DNA of 64,000 nucleotides from UBA4465 sp002292365. Lineage in GTDB: Bacteria > Bacteroidota > Bacteroidia > Cytophagales > Cyclobacteriaceae. Of the stretch, positions 17,125-27,891 are shown piece after piece. Position 1 is the stretch's first letter. Each line of letters begins with the position of its first letter. The stretch covers positions 62,001-126,000 of the forward strand of contig CALSQY010000002.1 in NCBI GenBank assembly GCA_943788615.1, written 5' to 3'. The notes under the pieces are model-generated. The model was not told the origin of the DNA, did no database searches, and saw only the letters and a program-made list of their open reading frames with translations. The position numbers were made by a program, and so were the translations under genes.

Positions 17125-20100
17125 ATGACAAATAATTATTGGAATCTACAATATGAATTTCCATTAAATCATTTCAAAAGATTTTTTTTGATGGGGGTTA
17201 TAAGCTTCTTTTTGACCAATGTGATGGCGCAGGAGCGGACGATCTACGGTAAAGTGGTCGACGAAAATAACGAAGGTTTGCCAGGGGTAAATATCGTCAT
17301 TAAAGGGACTACTCAGGGAACGATAACTGCTGTTGATGGAACGTATCGATTGAATGTGCCTGAAGAAGCAAGCTTACTCGTCTTTAGTACCATTGGCTAT
17401 AATAGCCAAGAGATGACTGTAGGCGCGCGATCTGTAATTGATGTCGCTATGGAAGAGAATGTGGAAGAATTGAAAGAAGTTGTTGTCATTGGTTACGGTA
17501 CTGTAGAAAAGGGTGATGTTACCGGTGTGGTTACACAAGTGAGTGCAGAGAAATTCAATAAAGGACTCATTGTATCTCCGGATCAGTTGCTCTCGGGTAA
17601 AGTTGCAGGAGTAAATATAAGTAATTCAGGAGGAACTCCAGGAGGTGGGTTTAATATAAATATTAGAGGAGCAACTTCATTAATAGCGAGTAGTCAGCCC
17701 TTAATTGTGATAGATGGGGTGCCGATAGATATGAGTGGTATGCCGGGAGGAAGGAGTGCACTTAACTTTTTAAACCCTTCCGAAATAGCTAGTATGACTG
17801 TTCTCAAGGATGCATCAGCAGCTGCAATTTATGGATCTAGGGGCTCGAATGGTGTAATTATTATCACCACTAAAATGGGAAAATCTTTTGACAAGACAAC
17901 TATTACTTACAACGCAAGTTATGGAGTAAGTGAATTTAATCAGCAAATTCCAGTACTAACGGGAGATCAGTTTACCAAATTGATAGGAGTGTATGCGCCT
18001 GGACAGAGTGATTATTTAGGAGATCAAAATACGGTTTGGTTAGATGAAATACTTAGACCTTCTACTAATACAACTCACAATGTGGCAATTAGTGGGGCAA
18101 TAAACAATGGTGGATACAGAGTTTCTCTAGGGTATCAAGAAGTTCAAGGTGTTATTCAAGGCTCTCAAACTGAGCGGGCAGATATCAATTTCAATATGAA
18201 TAAGTCGGTTTTAAATGATGCGGTAAAATTCAGAATTTCATCAAAAAATGGTTTTACTGACAACTTATTTGCTTCAAACCAAGTTGGAAATGCTTTGTTT
18301 TTTAATCCTAGTCAACCTATTTATAGTGGAAACTCTGCATTTGGTGGCTATTTTGAATGGATAGATAACAGTGGCAATGGATTGCCTTTAACGGCCTCTA
18401 ACCCGGTTGCAGAAAATAGAGAAAGAGAATCTGTGGGATCGGTAAGTAGGAGTTTAAGTAATATAGAAGTCACTTGGAAATTACCTTTCGTTGAGGGTCT
18501 TAAGTTTACAGCTAACTCAGCTTATGATATCAGAAATTCAATGCAAAATAATTATTCTCCAACTTATCTCAAATCTGAAACTTTGGGAAGTTTTCCTGGC
18601 TATTATGCTGCTGAATCAGGAAAAAAAACCAGTATTATTTTCGAGGGTTATGGAGAGTATAAAAAAGATTTAGGAGAAATAAAACTATCTGCTTTAGCAG
18701 GTTATTCTTTTCAAGAAAATCAAGAACAATTTATAAGATTTAACGCTGATTCTCTGCAAAATGATTTGTACGGTATTTCAAGACCATCCATTGGAACCTA
18801 TACTGTTCTTAACGCAGACAATTTTGAGCAAGAAAATAGATTGATTTCTTTTTACGGAAGAGCAAACATTAGTTACAAGAATAAGTATGTTTTTACTGGT
18901 ACTTTGCGTAGAGATGGTTCTACCCGCTTTGGACCCGAAAATAGATGGGGCGTATTTCCTTCCTTTGCTGGAAGTTGGAGAATTTCAAATGAACAATTTA
19001 TGAAAAGTATAAGCAGTGTCTTAAGCTATTTGAAACTAAGAGTAGGCTGGGGAGTGGCTGGAAATCAAGATTTTGGAAATTATCTATGGTTAGAGACTTA
19101 TCAGCAAGGAGCTTTTGATGCGGCTTATCAAATGGGGAATGAATTTTATTTAACGGTAAGACCTGTTGGCGTTGATCCCAATATTAAATGGGAGGAAACA
19201 GCTACCACAAATATTGGATTTGATTATGAGTTATTTTCTGGAAAAATTTTTGGATCTTTTGAATTTTATAATAAGATCACTTCAGATTTATTATTTAATT
19301 CTGTCTTTCCTGCGGGATCACTTACCCGAGATAGGGCGGTCACAAATATTGGAGAAATGAACAACAGGGGTTTTGAACTAGAAATAGGTTCTAATATAAT
19401 TGAAACAGATAATTGGAATATTTCTGTGAATATGAATGCCGCTCATAATCAAAATGAAATGGTGAATTTGGATGCGCAAAATATTCCACAGGGAGATGAG
19501 CCACCTATCTTTAATGTTGGAGGAATATCGGGGGACATAGGTCAAACCATTCAGGTTTTGCAAGTAAATCAATCAATCAATTCCTTCTACACTTATGAGC
19601 ACATATTAGAAAGCAGTGTACCTAAATTTTCTCCATTGTCACCCATCAATATGTATGTAGATCAAAATGAAGATGGTTTGATTAATGAAAATGATTTAGT
19701 GGTTAACCAAAGTCCGGCACCTAATTGGATTTTAGGATTTACTGGAAACAGTAGTTATAAAAATATTGATCTAAGTTTTACTTTTAGGGCTATGTTGGGA
19801 AATTATATCTATAACAACGTTTCATCTAATAATGGCACATTTCAATCTTTTGAAGGAATTAGACCTAGCAATATTCATACTTCAGCCTTGATAACTCAAT
19901 TTACCAGTAGACAGTTAATGAGTGATTATTATTTGGAAGATGGTTCTTTCTTACGATTGGATAATATTTCATTGGGTTACAATTTTAATAAGCTGAAATG
20001 GGCTAAAATTAGGGCATATGTTTCGGGTCAAAATTTATTTATTTTAACTAATTATTCAGGTCTTGATCCTGAAATTCAACCGAATGGGATAGACAATAAT

Positions 20101-20151
20101 TTGTACCCCCGACCCAAAACTTTTATTGGAGGAATTTCTGTAACCTTTTAA
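17125..20151 (+). CDS. susC: SusC/RagA-family TonB-dependent outer-membrane transporter
   Basis: Outer-membrane channel that imports oligosaccharides with TonB energy, working with the SusD lid encoded next to it. A signal peptide (ending around VMAQ) is followed by a carboxypeptidase-like regulatory domain (TIYGKVVDENNEGLPGVNI), the SusC TonB-box region EVVVIGYGT, a plug domain (LSGKVAGVNI, ASAAAIYGSRGSNGVI) and a long beta-barrel ending in an aromatic residue (ISVTF). The 1008-residue length is normal. An internal ATG at 17191 is a possible shorter start. Substrate is inferred as alpha-glucan from the neighbouring GH13. Confidence 0.94.
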   Translation: MTNNYWNLQYEFPLNHFKRFFLMGVISFFLTNVMAQERTIYGKVVDENNEGLPGVNIVIKGTTQGTITAVDGTYRLNVPEEASLLVFSTIGYNSQEMTVGARSVIDVAMEENVEELKEVVVIGYGTVEKGDVTGVVTQVSAEKFNKGLIVSPDQLLSGKVAGVNISNSGGTPGGGFNINIRGATSLIASSQPLIVIDGVPIDMSGMPGGRSALNFLNPSEIASMTVLKDASAAAIYGSRGSNGVIIITTKMGKSFDKTTITYNASYGVSEFNQQIPVLTGDQFTKLIGVYAPGQSDYLGDQNTVWLDEILRPSTNTTHNVAISGAINNGGYRVSLGYQEVQGVIQGSQTERADINFNMNKSVLNDAVKFRISSKNGFTDNLFASNQVGNALFFNPSQPIYSGNSAFGGYFEWIDNSGNGLPLTASNPVAENRERESVGSVSRSLSNIEVTWKLPFVEGLKFTANSAYDIRNSMQNNYSPTYLKSETLGSFPGYYAAESGKKTSIIFEGYGEYKKDLGEIKLSALAGYSFQENQEQFIRFNADSLQNDLYGISRPSIGTYTVLNADNFEQENRLISFYGRANISYKNKYVFTGTLRRDGSTRFGPENRWGVFPSFAGSWRISNEQFMKSISSVLSYLKLRVGWGVAGNQDFGNYLWLETYQQGAFDAAYQMGNEFYLTVRPVGVDPNIKWEETATTNIGFDYELFSGKIFGSFEFYNKITSDLLFNSVFPAGSLTRDRAVTNIGEMNNRGFELEIGSNIIETDNWNISVNMNAAHNQNEMVNLDAQNIPQGDEPPIFNVGGISGDIGQTIQVLQVNQSINSFYTYEHILESSVPKFSPLSPINMYVDQNEDGLINENDLVVNQSPAPNWILGFTGNSSYKNIDLSFTFRAMLGNYIYNNVSSNNGTFQSFEGIRPSNIHTSALITQFTSRQLMSDYYLEDGSFLRLDNISLGYNFNKLKWAKIRAYVSGQNLFILTNYSGLDPEIQPNGIDNNLYPRPKTFIGGISVTF

Positions 20152-20160
20152 GCTAAAAAT

Positions 20161-21777
20161 ATGAAAAAGTTAAAATTAACAACATTTATTTTAATCTTAT
20201 TTACAAGTTATGCTTGTACAGATTTAGAAACATTGCCGAAAAATACATTATTGCCTAATGTCTTATTCCAAGATGAAAGTTCGTATATTTCTTACTTAGC
20301 AAAGCTGTATGGAAGCCTTACTTTAACAGGACAAGATGGACCTAACGGATCAGGAGACATTTCAATTATCAATGATGAGGGTTTTGGATCTTACATTAGG
20401 GCATATTGGAAGGCACAGATATTGCCTACGGATGAAGCCATGATCAGATGGACTGATGCAGGAATTCAAGATTTAAACTTTATGACTTGGTCTTCTGAAA
20501 ATCAATTTGTTAGAGTACTATATTACAGGATTATGTATACTATATCACTTTGCAATGACTTCTTAGCGGTGAGTACCGATGAAAGCTTGCTAGCCAATGG
20601 AGTTTCCGAAGAGATTCAACAAAGAATCAAGATATATCGTGCAGAGGCAAGATTTTTGAGGGCTTTAGCTTATTGGCATGGGTTGGATTTTTATAGAAAT
20701 ATACCCATAATCACTAGGATCTCTTCTGTGATGCCTAAACAAAGTACTGGGCCAGAACTTTATGAATTTATCATTGATGAACTAAATGATATAGAGCCAG
20801 ATTTAGGAGATCCAGAGATTGGTTTTGGTGGGCTATATTACGGAAGAGCAACCAAGGCAGCTTTGTGGATGTTGAGGGCAAAAGTTAAACTGAATCATGT
20901 TATTTACATTGAATCCGAATCAGTCGCTTTATATGATGACGTAGTAGACGACTTGAATCAAATCATAAATTCAGGCTATACTTTGGAAGGAGAGTATTTA
21001 AATTTATTTAATGCAGACAATCATACTTCAAATGAGGTCATTTTTGCGTTAACACATGATGGCACCTACAGTCAATCTTGGGGAGGAACGACCTTTATGG
21101 TGAGAGCGGCTTTATTTGACGGTATGGAAGCAGATAGTTTATATGGTGTTGGAGGTGGATGGAGCGGTATCATTACTACAAGTCAATTCAATGACCGTTT
21201 TGAAAAAGAGGGTGTTTTAGATTACCAAGATGGTCGCAACGTCCTTTTTACTACAGGACGCATTGAGGCCATAACAGAGGATTTCAGAAGTACTCTAACT
21301 AATGGTTTTGCGGCAGGTAAGTACACCAATGTAACCAAAGATGGTGTAGCAGGTTCAAATTTGGATCATGTGGATACAGATTTTCCAATGTTCCGTTTAG
21401 CAGATGTTTATTTAATGTATGCTGAGGCTACCTTAAGAGGGGCCTCAAATGGTGATCGGGCTATCTCTTTGAATTATTTAAATGCGATCAAGGAGCGCGC
21501 TTATGGTAATGCTAGTGCAAATATCTCGGATGCTAGCTTGAGTTTAGATTACATTCTTGAGGAACGAGGAAGGGAATTGTATTTTGAAGGACATCGAAGA
21601 ATTGATTTGATTAGATTCAATAAATTTTCAGATAGAGCAGGAGTTGATGAGTTGATCTGGGATTGGAAGGGCCAAGCTATTAATGGCAGTTCTGTTTCTT
21701 CGCATTTAGAAATATTCCCTATACCTTCGTCAGAGCTTGGGGTAAACAGTAATTTAATTCAAAATGAGGGATATTGA
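20161..21777 (+). CDS. susD: SusD/RagB-family nutrient-binding outer-membrane lipoprotein
   Basis: Lipoprotein that caps the SusC channel and binds glycan. The signal peptide ends in a lipobox (TSYAC) and is followed by an acidic TDLE stretch typical of surface lipoproteins. The family features are ARFLRALAYWHG (TPR-like helix), the RLADVYLMYAEA segment and the C-terminal ILEERGRELYFEGHRRIDLIRFNKF. The length, 538 residues, is normal. It starts 9 bp after susC and is clearly in the same operon. Confidence 0.95.
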   Translation: MKKLKLTTFILILFTSYACTDLETLPKNTLLPNVLFQDESSYISYLAKLYGSLTLTGQDGPNGSGDISIINDEGFGSYIRAYWKAQILPTDEAMIRWTDAGIQDLNFMTWSSENQFVRVLYYRIMYTISLCNDFLAVSTDESLLANGVSEEIQQRIKIYRAEARFLRALAYWHGLDFYRNIPIITRISSVMPKQSTGPELYEFIIDELNDIEPDLGDPEIGFGGLYYGRATKAALWMLRAKVKLNHVIYIESESVALYDDVVDDLNQIINSGYTLEGEYLNLFNADNHTSNEVIFALTHDGTYSQSWGGTTFMVRAALFDGMEADSLYGVGGGWSGIITTSQFNDRFEKEGVLDYQDGRNVLFTTGRIEAITEDFRSTLTNGFAAGKYTNVTKDGVAGSNLDHVDTDFPMFRLADVYLMYAEATLRGASNGDRAISLNYLNAIKERAYGNASANISDASLSLDYILEERGRELYFEGHRRIDLIRFNKFSDRAGVDELIWDWKGQAINGSSVSSHLEIFPIPSSELGVNSNLIQNEGY

Positions 21778-21914
21778 CATTGAGTTTATTTCTAATAAAA
21801 GTTCTATTTTTTTAAAATAAATTGACGTATTACTTCGCCCTTGAAGGTTACTATTTTTTTCCGCCAAAAAATCGGGCAAATTTGTGCTAGTTTAGATCTT
21901 TAATAATTAAAATA

Positions 21915-23237
21915 TTGCGTACAAAAACGATATATTTTGGCTTAATGCTAACTGTAGCAATAGGCTGTGTTGAGAATAAGGCCTATCAGGAAAAATTAAA
22001 AGATCCGGCACTTTATAATGCTGCGATGAAGCAATTGACTGATGTCATCGTTCACGATATTTTTTCTCCTCCGGTAGCTTCTCGGGTATATGTTTATCCC
22101 AATATTGCTGCTTATGAAATCATGGCTCAGGCGGATCCAGAAAAGTTCATTTCTCTGTCCGGGCAGTTGTCTGACTTTATGGCCATACCCAGAAATCAGG
22201 ATCCTCAGGTAGACGTACATTTAGCTGCATTGCATGCTTTTTTGACGGTGGGTACCGAACTGATTTTTTCGGAGGATAAAATGCAGGCATTTCAGGATCA
22301 AACGTACCAAGCCTTGCAATCAGATGGCTTATCCAAAAGGGTACTCAATAGCTCTATGAGTTACGGCGATAAGGTAGCAAGTCATATACTCAAATGGGCG
22401 GATGGAGATCATTATAAACAAACAAGGACAGATGTCAAGTATACTATAAGAGCACAACCGGAATATTGGAAACCAACACCACCTGATTATATGGAAGGAA
22501 TTGAGCCCCATTGGAATAAAATAAGACTCATGGTACTGGACTCTGCTCAACAATTTATTCCTAGGCCACCACTTGCTTTTAGTATGGATGAAAACAGCCC
22601 TTTTTATAAGGAATTGATGGAGGTTTACGAGATTGGTGGCCAAATTGAGAATCAAGGTGAAGACATAGCTAAATTTTGGGATTGTAACCCCTATGTATCG
22701 CATCACAGAGGGCATGCTATGTTTGCAACCAAAAAAATTACGCCAGGAGGTCATTGGATGGAGATCTCTGCGATTGCAACGATGCAGGCGGGTAGTACCT
22801 ATGCCGAGACAGTACATGCCCATGCCCGAGTAGCGATCTCTTTATTTGACGCATTTATCAGCTGCTGGGATGAAAAATGGAGATCAGTGGTGGTAAGACC
22901 TGAAACTTTAATTAACCAGTATATTGATGAGGCTTGGGTGCCCTTACTTCAAACGCCTCCTTTTCCTGAGTATACCAGTGGACATAGCGTAATCTCAAGA
23001 GCTGCCGCCCTTACCTTAACTGAGTTGTTGGGCAGAGACTTTCCTTTTGAGGATACCAGTGAGAGGGAGTATGGTTTGCCGAGTAGATCCTTTGACTCTT
23101 TTCTTCATGCCTCGGAAGAGGCCGCGCTATCGAGACTGTATGGAGGGATACACTACAGGATGGCGATAGATAATGGCTTAGATCAAGGGCAGGCTGTAGG
23201 CAACTACATCAATAATAGTTTGAAAACTAGGAAATAA
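21915..23237 (+). CDS. Vanadium-dependent haloperoxidase / PAP2-like lipoprotein
   Basis: The 440-residue protein has the PAP2/vanadium haloperoxidase site: R in VVVRPET, SGHS in EYTSGHSV, and the final R and H in RLYGGIHYR. These residues bind vanadate in haloperoxidases and phosphate in the related phosphatases; sequence alone does not decide between them. The start is a TTG at 21915, chosen because it supplies a basic n-region (RTK) before the hydrophobic core and the lipobox AIGC. It follows susD by 137 bp and may have its own promoter. Such genes often accompany SusCD pairs in Bacteroidota, but the functional link is unknown. Confidence 0.82.
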   Translation: MRTKTIYFGLMLTVAIGCVENKAYQEKLKDPALYNAAMKQLTDVIVHDIFSPPVASRVYVYPNIAAYEIMAQADPEKFISLSGQLSDFMAIPRNQDPQVDVHLAALHAFLTVGTELIFSEDKMQAFQDQTYQALQSDGLSKRVLNSSMSYGDKVASHILKWADGDHYKQTRTDVKYTIRAQPEYWKPTPPDYMEGIEPHWNKIRLMVLDSAQQFIPRPPLAFSMDENSPFYKELMEVYEIGGQIENQGEDIAKFWDCNPYVSHHRGHAMFATKKITPGGHWMEISAIATMQAGSTYAETVHAHARVAISLFDAFISCWDEKWRSVVVRPETLINQYIDEAWVPLLQTPPFPEYTSGHSVISRAAALTLTELLGRDFPFEDTSEREYGLPSRSFDSFLHASEEAALSRLYGGIHYRMAIDNGLDQGQAVGNYINNSLKTRK

Positions 23238-23267
23238 TATTTTAAATATTTTTTTCAGATATACCGT

Positions 23268-24593
23268 TTAGATGCAATCATTGATAATGTTTTCCAGTAG
23301 CTCTTGTTTGCCACTTGTGGGGTTTAATTCACCATGGGTATGCGCAATTTGATGTAAAGCGGATAGATCTAAAACTCCTTTCTCAAAGGCCTTCCCTTTC
23401 CCAGCATCAAAGCTTGAATACCGTTGATCCACAATTTTTTTAAAATCCGTATGCGTCATCACTTTTTCTACAATCAATAAAGCACGAGCAAAAGTATCTA
23501 TTCCTCCAATGTGCGCATAAAACAGATCTGCCATATCCGTAGAATTTCTACGTGTTTTGGCATCAAAATTCACTCCGCCTCCTTGAATGCCCCCATTTTG
23601 AACAATCACCAACATCGCTTCTACGATCTCACCGAGATTTGTAGGAAATTGATCGGTATCCCAACCATTTTGATAATCACCTCTATTAGCATCTATACTG
23701 CCCAGCATATTGCCGTCAGCCGCTACTTGGAGTTCATGTTGAAAGGTATGTCCAGCTAGCGTGGCATGATTGACTTCAATATTTATTTTAAAATCATCAG
23801 CCAATCCATATTGATTTAGAAATCCGATGACCGTTGCGGCGTCATAATCATATTGATGTTTACTGGGTTCAGCAGGTTTAGGCTCAATAAAAAAATGACC
23901 TTTAAAACCTTGACTCCGTGCATAATCTTTGGCATTGTGTAGAAATTGGGCCAAGTGTTCAATTTCTTTTTTCATTTTTGTATTAAGAAGGCTGATATAG
24001 CCTTCTCTCCCGCCCCAAAAAACATAGTGTTCACCCTCCAGGGCTATCGTCGTATCGATGGCATTTTTTACCTGAGCACTGGCATATGCGACCACTTTGA
24101 AATCAGGATTGGTAGCTGCCCCATTCATATATCTGGGATGACTGAACAGATTGGCCGTTCCCCAGAGCACTTTTATTGGAGTCCCTTTAAGTTTCTGCTG
24201 TCCGTATGCTGTAATGGATTGCAAGTGATGCTCTGAAGCCGATAAGGTATTCCCTTCATCAATTAAGTCAAAATCATGGAAGCAAAAATATTCAAGGCCT
24301 AATTTAGAAATAAACTCAAATGCCGCATCCATTTTATCTTTTGCCCGTTGAATGGGATCACTCTGATGATTCCAGGGAAAAACCTTGGTACCGACACCAA
24401 AAGGATCGTTTCCTGTATTGCCAAATGAATGCCAGTATGCAACCGAAAATTTAAGATGGTCATTCATTTTTTTTCCAAGGACCATTTCATCAGGGCGGTA
24501 ATATTTATACGCCAAAGGATTTTTCGATTCCTTGCCTTCGAATTTTATGTCACCGATTTCTTTAAAATATTCTGTTGATCCAATGATTGCCAT
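23268..24593 (-). CDS. xylA: Xylose isomerase
   Basis: Interconverts D-xylose and D-xylulose using two divalent metals. Conserved site motifs are all present: FCFHDFDL (catalytic histidine), VFWGGREGY, FIEPKPAEPSKHQYD, IEVNHATLAGHTF and the metal-binding SIDANRGD with GWDTDQFP. The 441-residue length fits the larger class II enzymes. It is the last gene of the minus-strand xylose operon and converges on the haloperoxidase-like gene with a 30-bp gap without a clear terminator. Confidence 0.97.
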   Translation of the reverse strand: MAIIGSTEYFKEIGDIKFEGKESKNPLAYKYYRPDEMVLGKKMNDHLKFSVAYWHSFGNTGNDPFGVGTKVFPWNHQSDPIQRAKDKMDAAFEFISKLGLEYFCFHDFDLIDEGNTLSASEHHLQSITAYGQQKLKGTPIKVLWGTANLFSHPRYMNGAATNPDFKVVAYASAQVKNAIDTTIALEGEHYVFWGGREGYISLLNTKMKKEIEHLAQFLHNAKDYARSQGFKGHFFIEPKPAEPSKHQYDYDAATVIGFLNQYGLADDFKINIEVNHATLAGHTFQHELQVAADGNMLGSIDANRGDYQNGWDTDQFPTNLGEIVEAMLVIVQNGGIQGGGVNFDAKTRRNSTDMADLFYAHIGGIDTFARALLIVEKVMTHTDFKKIVDQRYSSFDAGKGKAFEKGVLDLSALHQIAHTHGELNPTSGKQELLENIINDCI

Positions 24594-24641
24594 TTTTTAT
24601 CTATTTACGTAATGATTTATATTTTTCGAAGTTAATATTTT

Positions 24642-26150
24642 TTATTTAGGAGACTCATTTTCATTAATTGCTAACAAAACAGCTAATTCTTTCTTCCAAT
24701 GACCATACTGTGCTTGATAGATTTCCGTAAGTTTTTGTTCTGGATGAATGGTATCGATGGGGCTCATGTTTTTAAATGTACTTTCGAGACTTTGAGAAGT
24801 AAGACCAGCCAAAGCAGCTCGAGCTGCCCCTTCTGCGCCATCGGTATCATATAATTCTAGTGGCAGTTGTAGGGTGTTCACGAAGACGGTACGAAATAGG
24901 GGACTTTGAAATAAATTATTATTACCTGCCTTGATCACTGTGGTGGGCAATCCTATGTCATGAATGATATCCAGCCCATATTTCATACTGAAAACAATAC
25001 CTTCTTTCGCCGCCCGAATAAGATGGCTTCGATCGTGCACATTGAAATCCAACTGACTCATTTGGGCTTTTAAATTTTTATTTTCTAAGATTCTTTCAGC
25101 ACCATTGCCAAAAGGGAAAAATCTTAAATTCAAGCTACCCGGAGGGGCTTGTTGGCTGAGATTATTGAGATCATTATAATTGATGAGTTCAGCTGTGGTA
25201 TTGAGTAGTTTTTTCAGCCAATTGTACAATATACCAGCGCCATTTACACATAATAGCATACCATTTCTATTCTTTTTCAACGTATTATTGACATGTAAAA
25301 AAGTATTGATTCTTGATTTTGCATCGTACAGCGGCTTGTCCGTGACACCATAAATAACCGCAGAGGTCCCTGCTGTAGTAGCGAGTTCTCCAGGTTCTAG
25401 GACGTTTAAGGAAAGGGCATTATTGGGCTGATCTCCTGCCCGATAGGTTATGGGAATGTCTGGGGTGAGGCCGAGTGCTTCCGCAGCTCCTTGCGATACG
25501 TAACATTGAACCCCAACTGAGGGGACAATATCAGGAATCAGTGTTTTTGAAAATCCATAATAATCCATCAATTCGGTTGAGATCATGTTATTCTTAAAAT
25601 TCCATAAGGCGCCTTCAGAAAGACCGGTTTCGGTGGTAGTTGCTTTATCACTTAATTTTAAGGCCAAATAATCTCCAGGAAGCATAAATTTCCAGATGCG
25701 GGCATAAGCTTTGGGTTCGTTTTCTTTTACCCAAGCCAGTTTAGAAGCAGTAAAATTCCCTGGAGCGTTTAAATGCTGTTCCAAATAATTTTGATTTTTC
25801 AAGGCATTGAATGCCCTTTTTCCGATTTTCACAGCTCTGGAATCACACCAAATGATGGCAGGTCGAACGGGAGTTAAGTTTTTATCTATGGCGACCAATC
25901 CGTGCATTTGGTAACTGATGCCAATGGCTTGGATATTTTTTAAATCAATTTGATGTTGGATTTTGTGTAAGGCTCCTTTCAAGCTATGCCACCAGATATC
26001 AGGCTTTTGTTCTGCCCAATCAGAGAAGGGCACTTCAATGGAGAGTTCATTTTCTGGAAAGAGGGCTCTTGCCATCGTTTTCTGCCTCACGGCATCATAA
26101 ACTGCAATTTTGATCGATGAACTTCCTACATCTATTCCCAACGTTTGCAT
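24642..26150 (-). CDS. xylB: Xylulokinase
   Basis: FGGY-family kinase that phosphorylates D-xylulose to xylulose 5-phosphate, which enters the pentose phosphate pathway. The N-terminal phosphate-binding loop GIDVGSSSIKIAVYD begins right after the chosen start. The mid-protein TAGTSAVIYG segment and the C-terminal adenosine-binding region around GAEGAARAALAG complete the fold. The frame continues 14 codons upstream, but the ATG at 26150 has AAGGA close before it, gives the family N-terminus and lies 14 bp after the transporter stop. The length is about 500 residues, as usual. Confidence 0.94.
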   Translation of the reverse strand: MQTLGIDVGSSSIKIAVYDAVRQKTMARALFPENELSIEVPFSDWAEQKPDIWWHSLKGALHKIQHQIDLKNIQAIGISYQMHGLVAIDKNLTPVRPAIIWCDSRAVKIGKRAFNALKNQNYLEQHLNAPGNFTASKLAWVKENEPKAYARIWKFMLPGDYLALKLSDKATTTETGLSEGALWNFKNNMISTELMDYYGFSKTLIPDIVPSVGVQCYVSQGAAEALGLTPDIPITYRAGDQPNNALSLNVLEPGELATTAGTSAVIYGVTDKPLYDAKSRINTFLHVNNTLKKNRNGMLLCVNGAGILYNWLKKLLNTTAELINYNDLNNLSQQAPPGSLNLRFFPFGNGAERILENKNLKAQMSQLDFNVHDRSHLIRAAKEGIVFSMKYGLDIIHDIGLPTTVIKAGNNNLFQSPLFRTVFVNTLQLPLELYDTDGAEGAARAALAGLTSQSLESTFKNMSPIDTIHPEQKLTEIYQAQYGHWKKELAVLLAINENESPK

Positions 26151-26164
26151 ATCCTTGCTGTGTT

Positions 26165-27780
26165 TTATCCTGTAAAGTAGACCATGATACAAACAATAAT
26201 AAATACCAAAATAAGAGAGACCAAGGCATCAATTTTATCAAAGCTGTCTTTACTGTCTATTTTATCTTGTGGATCTAAGGCACCAAAGGCCAACCCCCTT
26301 ATTTTCGAAAAATCCGGCGGATCTGTGGCGAGACTCACGGCGATACAAACAAAAATACAGGTGATAAACATAAAAATAGCCATATGAGAGAAATTGATGG
26401 CAGCGAATTGAAAGGCCAGCGGACTACTTTCCGTGGCAAATAGCTCGGCCAATATTCTCAATGTGGCGATGACTAATCCAAACATCAAAGTTGATATGGC
26501 CGCATGCGCATTGACTCGTTTCCAAAGAATGCCTAGCAAAAAAACAGCCGTGATGGGAGGTGCGATATAAGATTGAACACTTTGTAAGTAATTGTAGAGG
26601 ACGCCTCCGCCTATTTTCTCCATGACGGGAATCCAAAGCATACCCACAGCCACTACAAATACTGTAGCAATTTTCCCAATGCGTACCAATTTTAACTCTG
26701 GCGAATGAGGGTACATTTTTTTAAAAATATCTACAGTAAATAGTGTAGAGCTTGAATTAAAAACCGAGGCAAGAGAGCTCATCAAGGCGGCCATGAGACC
26801 CCCAGCTACCAAACCTTTGATACCGGTAGGGAGTAATGTCGAGACCAATACAGGAAATACTTCATCACTTTTTTCATAGCTGATGATCCCTTTCTGTTTC
26901 AGCGCAAAAGCAATGATCCCTGGGATCAAGAAAATAAAAATGGGCAACAACTTTAGATAGGCCCCGAAGATAGCACCGCGTCTTCCAATTTTTATATTCT
27001 GAGCCGAAAGGGTACGCTGGACTATATATTGATCGGTACACCAGTACCATATACCTACAATGGTACCTCCAAATAGCATACCTGTCCACGGATAATCAGG
27101 ATCAGACATGGGGCGCCACATATTAAAATGTTCTGAACCGGCGGCAGCTTTGAGCTCTTCCCAGCCGCCCACGGCATTGAAGCCTAAATAGGTGAGTAAT
27201 ACAGATCCCAGAATCAATATTACGGTCTGCACGGCCTCTGTATAGACCACGGCCCTCATCCCTCCTAAGACGGTGTAAAGTCCTGTAATAATGACAATTC
27301 CAAAAGCACCGGTCAAAAAAGAGACTCCTAATAGCTGAGAAACGACCACACCCCCCGCGTAAATGGTCACTGATACCTTGGTCAGCACATAACCAATAAT
27401 AGAAAAAATAGATAGGAACCAGCGAGATCTACTGTCAAATCTTTTTTCTAGAAATTCGGGCATGGTAAAAACATTTCCCCTCATATAAAAAGGAAGAAAT
27501 ACCCAACCCAGTAGCAAAACGATCCAAGCGTGCAGCTCATAATGGGCCATCGGCATTCCACTTTCTGCACCTGTGCCTGCCAATCCAACCACATGTTCAG
27601 AACCAATATTAGAGGCAAATATGGAGGATCCGATAACAAACCAACCCACATTTCGACCGGCTAAAAAAAAGTCTTCTGTATTATTTTGCTTTTGGAGAAT
27701 GACCCAAATCGCAACGACCTATCAACGATTGCAAAATAAACGCCAATGACGATCCAATCTAAAGTTTCTAGTCCAACCAT
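26165..27780 (-). CDS. Sodium:sugar symporter (SSS/SGLT family), frameshifted near the N-terminus
   Basis: Inner-membrane sodium-coupled sugar carrier, here most likely for xylose. The body carries SSS features (SSIFASNIGSEHVVGLAG, RGNVFTMPEFLEKRF, GGLMAALMSSLASVFNSSST) and about 13 hydrophobic segments. The longest uninterrupted frame begins at 27649, but the natural start is the ATG at 27780: MVGLETLDWIVIGVYFAIV reads in one frame and VVAIWVILQK...DFFLAGRNVGWF in another. One base is therefore lost or gained at about 27717-27726. The break lies at the edge of a larger frameshift cluster, so a sequence error is more likely than a real mutation. It is first in the operon with xylB and xylA. 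Confidence 0.88.
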
Positions 27781-27891
27781 GTTTCCATCAGTATTTAAAT
27801 TATGACGCAAAGAAACACCTAGTCCCTCAATCCGATGCGCGTTAATTGTTATTGAAATTAAAAATAATTTATTTTATCTTTAAAGGAAAGG

